A stretch of 64,000 bases of DNA from Gorsachius magnificus (taxonomy: Eukaryota > Chordata > Aves > Pelecaniformes > Ardeidae). The notes under the pieces are model-generated. The model was given only the letters and a program-made list of their open reading frames with translations, was not told the origin of the DNA and ran no database searches. Positions within the stretch are counted from its first letter, which is position 1. Every line of letters starts with the position of its first letter. The stretch spans positions 2,046,001 through 2,110,000 of the forward strand of contig CM067081.1 of assembly GCA_034008185.1 (NCBI GenBank), in the 5' to 3' direction. A program made the position numbers and the translations under genes. Of this stretch, positions 47,501 to 56,500 are shown in pieces.

Positions 47501-50500
47501 ACCAACCATCAGAGCTTTAAAAAGAGCCACGTTGAGGGAGAGGGGGTGGAAGTGGCTGATTTTTCTTCTCTGAACACATCCTGGCCTGGAAACACCATGG
47601 TGAAAATCACAATGTACTTGGTTTAGTGGGTTCTGTCTGTGCAAGCTGGGTTTGATGCCTTCAGGAGGAGATGTCCTGGAAGATGGAGCATGCCCACTCT
47701 GAAAATCATGCCTGTATGGCTACTGGGGCCTGTTGGTTTGGATGGGTGGTGGAGATAGGTGGAGGGGGATGGCTGAAGGTGGATGGTTGGATGGGTGGAT
47801 GGAGGTGGATGGAGATGGCTAGAGATGGAAGGAGATGGGTGGAGATGGGTGGAGGCAGGTGGGTGGATGGATGGAGACGGATGGATGGGTGGATGGAGTT
47901 GGGTAGACAGAGAGATATATATGGATGGAGATTGGTGGATGGAGATGGATGGATGGATGGATGGATGGATGGAAGGAAGGGAGGAAGGGAGCCTCTTTCC
48001 CCGCTTTCCAGGGGAAAGCCCTGGGAAGAGGCTAAGAAACTCTGTCCAGACCAAACCCCAGCACTGCCCTGCTGCATCTTCCCTTCGTGTGATGGCACCA
48101 CCTTCTCCACCCTGAATTCAGCAGAAGGCTCTGCTGCAGCTCTGAAGCTGCGGGAACTGCCCCACCAGGACCTGCCTACCCCAGATGGATGATGGAGCTC
48201 AGCACCAAAGTCACAGCAGGCAGAGACCTTGGCACATCACCTCTCTGGTCCCTCCCATCACACAAACTATCAGCATCTGCGGGAAACCTCCCGCTTCGGA
48301 AATATCCCTGGGAAAGGATCTAAATCCCATAACCCTTGCAAGGGTGGCCCAACGCCGCAGCAACAGGACCTGGGAAGCTTTGAGCCTCCATCCCAGCTGA
48401 GATTGGCAGGAGGGTACCAACGGTGCCCGTATCTCAGTGCTGCTGACCTGCTGCTTCCCCTGCAAGAGCAGATTGGAGATGGAGGCCACCTCCTCCCAGA
48501 GGAGGCTTCGGAAGCGCGCGCGCGTGTGCATGGAAAAGCCCAAGCACAAAGCCCCACGCGCGCTTGCAGTCAGGGTGCGGGCAGGCTGCCCAGAAATGCA
48601 GAGCAGCCTGTGGAACGCACGCATGGGGATGGTGCAGCCCCGCGCCGTCTCTCTGTGCATCACTGGGTGTGCGGCACCGGGAGCACGCGTGCCTCTGTGC
48701 ACCCCTGCACACACAGCACCCCGGATTTATCCCTGCACCCCTGCACGTGCACCCCCCCTTGTGCGTGTGCAAACCAGCACCAGGAGTCTCCCTATGCACC
48801 CCTGCACGTGCACACTGGCACAACTGGTCTCTTATGCATCCTTGCACCAGCACCGGGGATCTCCCCGCGCACCCCTACAGTGCAACAAGGACCTCCCCGC
48901 GCACACCTGCATGTGCACCCCAGCACCAGGGATCTCACTGTGCACCCTTGTGAGTGTGCAAACCAGCACCAGAGTCTCCCTATGCACCCCTGCACGTGCA
49001 CACTGGCACAACTGGTCTCTTTATGCATCCTTGCACCAGCACCGGGGACCTCCCCACGCACCCCTACACGTGCACCCCTGCAACAAGGACCTCCCCACGC
49101 ACACCCGCATGTGCACCCCAGCACCAGGGATCTCCCTGTGCACCCTTGTGGATGCAGACCAGCACCAGAACCTCCCCATGCAATTCTGCACATGCACGCT
49201 GGCATCACAGATCTCCCTCTGGACACCTACGGGCACCCCTGCACCGGGGATCTTCCCGTGCACCCCTGCACGTGCTCACCAGCAGGAAAAACCTTCCTGT
49301 ACAGGGGTGCACATGATAGGGGGGCGCAGGGAGGTCCATGGTGCTCCTGATAGGAGCACCATGGACCTCCCATTCACCCCTGCATGTGCACCCCTGGACC
49401 GGGGACCTCCCTGTGCACCCCAGCACCAGGGATGTCCCCATGCACCCCTGCATATGCACCCCTGGACCAGGGACCTCCCTGTGCACCCCTGCATGTGCAC
49501 CCCTGCACCAGGGACCTCTCCATACACCCCTGCATGTGCACCCCTGGACCAGGGACCTCCCCATGCACCCCTGCTTGTGCACCCCAGCACCAGGGATGTC
49601 CCCATGCACCCCTGCATATGCACCCCTGGACCAGGGCCCCGTACCTCCTGTGCACCCCTGCATGTGCACGCACCTGCACCAGGACCACGTCCCCATCGCA
49701 CCCTGCATGGCACCCCTCACCAGGACCTCACCATACACCCCTGGACCAGGGACCTCCTCATGCACCCCTGCATGTGCACGCCTGGACCAGGGACCTCCTC
49801 GTGCACCCCTGGACCAAGGGCCTCCTCGTGCACCCCTCCCCGTGCACCCCTGTGTGTGCAGCACCTGCACAGAGCCACGGGTCCCTCCGCAGGCTGGCAG
49901 CAGAGCTCACGCTGAGCCCATCCCAGCCTCCCACCCTCGCTGACGCCCCGGCACCCTGCCAAGACCCCTTTGGGGGAGCTCAGCCCAGCGCTAACCCTCT
50001 CGCTCCGGGGCCAGATCCTGCCCCACAGCCACCATCACAGGGCACCCCCCCACCCATGGGGTGCTACCTCGGGGTGTTTGGGCTCGAAAGATGCGTATCC
50101 CAGCTGATCCATCCCCTCCGTGGGAGTTTGCTGCCTCATTAATTAGAGGCTTTTAATTAAAGTGGGAGCAGGCACTGGGGATAAGGGACAAGGAGCAAGG
50201 CGGGGGGTGGCTCTGGGTGACACAAGACACGTCCTCTGCATCACCCAAGGGCATTCAAAGCAAAAATGGGCAGAGTTAAGGGGATTTGGGCTGGTTCACC
50301 CCCTTGGGCCGTGTCGCTTGGCCCCATGCCAGCGGTCCCAGCGCCCGTCCGTGCCACTGATAGGCAGCATCCCCTGTGGGTCCCCCCGATGCTGGCCAAC
50401 CCCATCCAACCTCCAACCTCCCTCCGAAGGGCAGCAGGGGCTGCCTCTGTGCCTCAGTTTCCCCCCACCCCAGTGTTTTCACTGAGCACGGCGGAGCTAG

Positions 50501-53500
50501 GGGTGCGAAAGCCGGGCAAACCATCGGCGCAGGGACTGGGAGAGCAAAGCCAAGATTTACCCGTCCCCATCCTCCCCCTGCAATGGCTCTGATTACAGAT
50601 TTCCAGTAACCCCAAAAAATGAGAAAACTCCCAGCCGTGGCCCAAAACCTGGTTTCTAGGGAGATTTACAGAAAGGGAACAGAGGGATAAATAGGTCCAA
50701 AGATGCCAAACTTTGGCCAAGGAATATATGCGGATCCGGCCTTCGAGCTGTCCCCAACACGAGGACGAGCTTCTGGAGGATGAGCCATGCCGGGGCGAGC
50801 TCTGTGGGAGGATGCTCAGGAGGGATGGTGGGGTTTTACGCAAGCGTCCCTGGGAACATGACCCCAGTGTTTCCCTCCGGGGATCCCTCTCCATCCCCGA
50901 TGGCTTTTTCGGGGTGCGGCCACCCTGCTCGGGGAGCAGCAGGTGGGGAAGGCAGCAGCCGGGGCGCCGAGGGCCGCGTTCCCACGACTCCTCCGCTCCC
51001 GCGAGGTGCTATATTTAAATCAGTATTTTCCTGTTTAATCCGACTGCTGCTAAGTCAACAAACAGAGCATGGCAGCAAACATACCTAATTTTCCATCCCG
51101 TGCTGGATTCGGCCACGGGGAAAAGAAAGATGCAAGGGGTTGCCAGCCTGGCATCCCGCTCGTACCTTCACTGAGCAGCAAATGGACCCCAAATCCACCC
51201 CAAATCCACCCCAAATGCACCCTTGCTCAGTGCCGGGCTGCTGCACACGCATGTGCATGGGTGTGCATGCGTGTGCTGTCTGTCCCAGCTGCTCATGGGA
51301 TGCTGGAGGCAGAAAAACTTCTCTGTCTTGAGTTTTTGGGGTTTTTTTCTTGCTTTCCTGAAAGCATCCTTCCTTCCCACAGCCCCCGTGTTGTGCGCCA
51401 GAGCGGGACGTCTTGCTAATGGCTCCCCGGGAATTAAAAGTCTTGTGCCCGGCATCAGACACGGGGTGAAGGAGCTCTTCTGCACCAAGGACGCCTTGGC
51501 CGGCTCCAGCCCCACAGAGGATTGCTGGAAAGCGCCCAGGACAAACAGTCCTGCTGCCGAGGGGGAACAGCACGTTACCTCTCCCAGCCAGGACACGCCG
51601 GGTGGCCGAACCCAGCAAACAGCCGGTACGGCAGTGCTCACCTCCACCAAAGCCACCCCCAAACCATGGGGACTGGGAAAGTATCTTGGGGGAATGACGC
51701 TGCAGGGATGCTAGACCCCAGGAGAACATCTAGGGGGAATGATGCTACAGGGATGCTGGACCCCAGGAGAACATCTCGGGGGAACGATGCTACAGGGATG
51801 CTGGACCCCAGGAGAACATCCTGGGCGAACGATGCTACAGGGATGCTGAACCCCAGGAGAAAATCTCGGGGGAATGATGCTACGGGGATGCTGGACCCCA
51901 GGAGAACATCTTGGGGGAATGATGCTACAGGGATGCTGAACCCCAGGAGAACATCTCGGGGGAATGATGCTACGGGGATGCTGGACCCCAGGAGAACATC
52001 TTGGGGGAATGACACTACAGGGATGCTGGACCCCAGGAGAACATCTCGGGGGAATGACGCTACAGGGATGCTGGACCCCAGGAGAACATCTTGGGGGAAT
52101 GACGCTACGGGGATGCTGGACCCCAGGAGAACATCTCGGGGGAATGACACTACAGGGATGCTGGACCCCAGGAGAACATCTCGGGGGAATGATGCTACGG
52201 GGATGCTGGACCCCAGGAGAACATCTTGGGGGAATGACACTACAGGGATGCTGGACCCCAGGAGAACATCTTGGGGGAATGACGCTACGGGGATGCTGGA
52301 CCCCAGGAGAACATCTGGGGGAATGACGCTACGGGGATGCTGGACCCCAGGAGAACATCTTGGGGGAATGACGCTACGGGGATGCTGGACCCCAGGAGAA
52401 CATCTTGGGGGAATGATGCTACGGGGATGCTGGACCCCAGGAGAACATCTGGGGGAATGAGCTACGGGGATGCTGGACCCTACGGGGATGCTGGACCCCA
52501 GGAGAACATCTCGGGGGAATGAGCTACGGGATGCTGGACCCCAGGAGAACATCTTGGGGGAATGATGCTACGGGGATGCTGGACCCCAGGAGAACATCTT
52601 GGGGGAACGATGCTACAGGGATGCTGGACCCTAGGAGAATATTCTGGGGGTGCATCGTTCCGCACTTGACGGACCCCGTAATTAATCCCTTCCAAGCATT
52701 GTCTGCTGGAGACGGACACCAGGATGGACAGACCATCACCGTGATGTGGGACGGGTGCTTCCCAAATCCCCAAGCAGCGATGACCGCTTCCCCAAGCAGA
52801 TGATTGACCCTCTCCATTGAGTTAGGGAGGGGAAAAATAACTAAATAAATAAAAAATAAAGCTGATTTCTTTGCCATCAGTCAGGGAACATGTAAATCTC
52901 TGTTCCCAGCCAGCCGTCCCGGTGCCAACTTATATCCGGTCCTCGATGCTCTCGCCTATAATTAAAGCAACTCCCTTGCGGGGCTCAGTCCCCCTCCGCG
53001 CCCCCCCCCCAGCCCCAGCTGGTGCCATCTGAAATAAAACAAGCCAGTTCCGCTATATAATAAATCAAACAGCGAAATAAAAATCCTGGTTTCAGTTACA
53101 TTATGGCTGCAGCACAAAGAAATTCAAAGGCAGGAGAGAGATTTGCAGATACAGCTGCAGCGTTGCCCTTAAAAGGGAAAATTCGCACCCTCTTCACCGA
53201 GGCTGGTGGGTTCAAGCAAGGTGAGGAGCAGCATCCCCAGGGTCCGGCCCCGTGGGGTGGCCCATGTCCCCAGGGTGATGCTCGGCCAAACCGGGCTCCC
53301 AGTTGCCAGAGCCCAGTGCTGGAGTTGGTAAAAATCCACCCCAAAATGATCCCAAAGCGACCAGGTGGGTGCATGGGGGCGCGGGGTCAGCAGAGCATCC
53401 CTGCTACCGGGGCCATCACGGGGCGGCCGCTGTCCTTGGGGCACCGCAGGGAGCCTCCTGAATACAAAATATCTCTCCATAAATTATTAATATAAACCAT

Positions 53501-56500
53501 ACGTTACCTAAACTTGAAATATTAATAATTCAAGAAGAGATCTTTCTTTATAAAGAAATGCTGCCGGGCGCATTGCCTCGCCTCGGGGACCTGCCGACGT
53601 CCCCGAGGTGCCGCCAGCCGCAGCCCCGGGAGGTTCCTCATTACCCCGCTTAATTATAGCACTCGATGCTTCCGTAGCACTTTTCCCTCTGAGATCGGAG
53701 AGCACAAAACGCCTCGCTCCAAAGTGGTACATTGGGCAAAAATCCACCCCAAAAATGATTTCCAGGGATGTTTTACGCAGGAGCCAAGAGCTCCCCATTC
53801 TCGGCCACCAGCGGCTGTTGTCTGGCAATGGGGACAACAGCCGGAGAAGGAGCTGGATGGGGGGCAGAGCTTCCCAGGAGAATATCTTGGACGAATAATG
53901 CTGCAGGGATGCTGGATCCCAGGAAAATCTTGGGGGAACGATGCTGTGGGGATGCCAGGCCCCAGGAGAACATCCTGGGGGAATGATGCTGTGGGGATGT
54001 CAGACCCCAGGAGGATATCTTGGGGGAATGATGCTGCAGGGATGCTGGACCCCAAGATAATATCTTCAGGGAATAATGCTGTGGGGATGCTGGACCCCCA
54101 GGAGAATATCTTGGGGGAATGATGCTGCAGGCATCTGGATTTTGGGAGCGTGCAATGAAAACCACCCCTGCTCAAGGCGGCTCTGCCCTGGCCAGCAAGG
54201 GTTACACCGCCGGGCTCAGCCCCGGGGACTTCACGCTTGGCTGCCGGTGGCTGTTGGAAGGGAACGGTCCAGCCCGTCCTCTTAAATCGGCATGGAAGCA
54301 GGGCGAAGAGAGCCCTGCCAGCCCCATTCCTGCAAGCTCTCGGCTCATCCCCCGCGGGAAGGGTATTTCTGGGCTTCGGCCGGAGCTATTAAAAGCCCCG
54401 TGGGTGACGGCGCTGCTGTGCTGCAGGAGGAGGTGGCGCTTCCAAGCGCTTCCAGGCACAAACGCCCAGAGTGATGGGAACCCAAGTCCATCTTCAAACA
54501 ACAGCCGAGGGGCCGGCAATGCCAAAACCTCACCCCAGGAAAGACCCCAAAGCACGCGGCGGCGCTTCAGGGCAAGCAAACCCCCTTTGCATCCCCCACG
54601 CAGCGTTCATTCTTCCACGGACAGGATAAAACTTTAACCATTGATAAAATACTCCGTGCATGCACAAGAATATTTTTTCCCACGCCACCAGCATGGTCCC
54701 AGGCAGAGGGATGGCGATTTTTTGAGGGGGAAAATGCCGATTTGCTCAATAAGGGGTATGACATAGGGAATCCCAAGCAAAAGGACCATTTGAGCCTGGC
54801 TCGCTAAGGAAAAGGCCATTTTTGGTCCAGCATCTCCGGGCCGGCCAAGAGCACACCCGTTTACTGGGACTTTATATAGCATCGCAGGGGGGTGCTATCT
54901 ATAAATATAACTATAATATTTATATCTATAAAACCAGCTTCCACCAAAATTTGGTGCTATTTAATCTGAAAGCTGTTTCTTCCCACCCAAAAATCCCCTT
55001 TTTCTTGGGGAGGTCACTCTTACAAACAAGAGCTCACCCCCTTGGGATAGCCGGAAAAGGCTGGGAAGGCTCTTGGCCATCTGGCAGCGCATCCGCGGAT
55101 GGGAATCTGTCCCCAACGAGGGACATGCGAGGGACCCCCAAAGCCACCAAGGCTTTGGAGGGGTCAGGTACCCCCTGAAACGAAGGCATTTTTAGGACAG
55201 ATGGGCACTTACCACCTGCGGCTTGGTCCTGGGGCTGTGTTCGTCGGGCGGCCGTGGGCACCGGGGTAGCCGGGGCGGTGGGGCAGCAGGTGGAGAGCGG
55301 GGTCCATCCCCAGGACCGGGGGACGTGTCACCTGAGTTGAGGGCCACCGCTTGGTGACATCCTCCAGCGAAGGAGGCTGGAGGGTCGGGAAGGATTTGCG
55401 GGTGAGCGGCCGGCAGCCGGCGCGGGAAGGTGGCTGTGGTGGCTGGAGGGGACAAGCGGCTCAGGGACAGTGATGGGGACGAAGGTGGCGGGCTCGCTGG
55501 TGTGACGGACGTGCTTGGTGGCCAGGCGGCTCTTGGCGAGGACTGCAGGTGCCGGTGGCGGTTGGTTTTCCTGGTGAGCCGTGCGGTTGGAGCGCTTCTT
55601 GGAGCTGCGCCGGGCAATGCGAGGGGACAACACATCAGCCAACTTGGGGTCAAAGCCATAGCCACGGCCAGTGCCCGGCGCTGCCGGCTGTGCCGAGAGG
55701 ATGGGCTCGCTGCTGGATGGTGGGATGCTGGGCTCCAGCTCGCTGATGGCCTCACCAGGACCTTCGAAGGCACCGGCTGGCAGCTCACCACGGCGGCTGG
55801 GGTCGCTCAATGACTTCTTCTTGATGGTCTTGCCGTTGCCCTTCTCATCAATGAGCTTAGCCATGGCGCCAGGCTGGCTGACAATGGTTCGGATGAGGCT
55901 GCTGTAGTCCCGCGGCCCATCGCTGCCAAGCGACAGGTCGCTGCCCGCGCTGCCGGCGCTGCCTGCGATGGCAGCGGGTTGGGGGATGCCCGCCTTGGCA
56001 CTCAGCGAGCCCAGGAAGTTGCTGTCGACAGAGAAATTCTTTGCCTCCTCCGCCACTGAGCATCTCCGGTGGGGCATGGGGTCGCTCAGGGAGCGGTAGG
56101 GCTCGCTGCCACCCTCGCTGCCACCCTCTACCCCATTGGCACTCACCGAGGGGAACTTACGGCGGCGCCGCAAGCTGCCGGGGGTGCTCGGTGTCTCGGA
56201 TTTGCCAGCTGGAAGGTCTTCAACTGCTGCTGCTGGGTGAGCGAGCAGTGGTGTTTCGGTGTCACCAGCTGCCGGCCCGGCGATGGGCAGCGTCCAGGCG
56301 TCCACGACTTCATGCAGGTCTTGGAAGGGCATCCCCACAGGCTCCAGCTCCGTGACGATGCCCTCATCCGTCACACTTGACTCGTGACCCGACAGCTCCT
56401 CCACAGATTTCCTGCGAGCAAGGTTCTCCTCCGACTCCACTTCCTTCAAACACCGTGTGCTCTCTGCCCGTCCCCGAAGGGTTGCGTCTGTCGTCCCTGT

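Larger units (their letters stand above)
34572..55212 (-). other. ARHGEF17: ARHGEF17 intron 1 (20.6 kb)
   Basis: The intron runs from the donor GTAAGT at 55212 to the acceptor before 34571. It contains a near-complete CR1 reverse-transcriptase fragment (41973-43415), at least nine tandem arrays (listed separately) and short AT-rich islands with transcription-factor motifs. I recognise no internal gene. Stretches without features of note include 35.7-37.2, 40.2-41.9, 49.9-51.6 and 54.2-55.2 kb. Confidence 0.8.

Noticed and set aside
48437..49943. 492-residue His/Pro/Cys-rich plus-strand frame resembling a secreted repeat protein
   Set aside because: It is the 41-bp minisatellite without stops. 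Minus and other plus frames are also long, and no splice or promoter context exists.
51683..52655. CRISPR-like array (regular 45-bp units)
   Set aside because: Units are contiguous with no unique spacers, there are no cas genes, and the DNA is vertebrate. It is a minisatellite.
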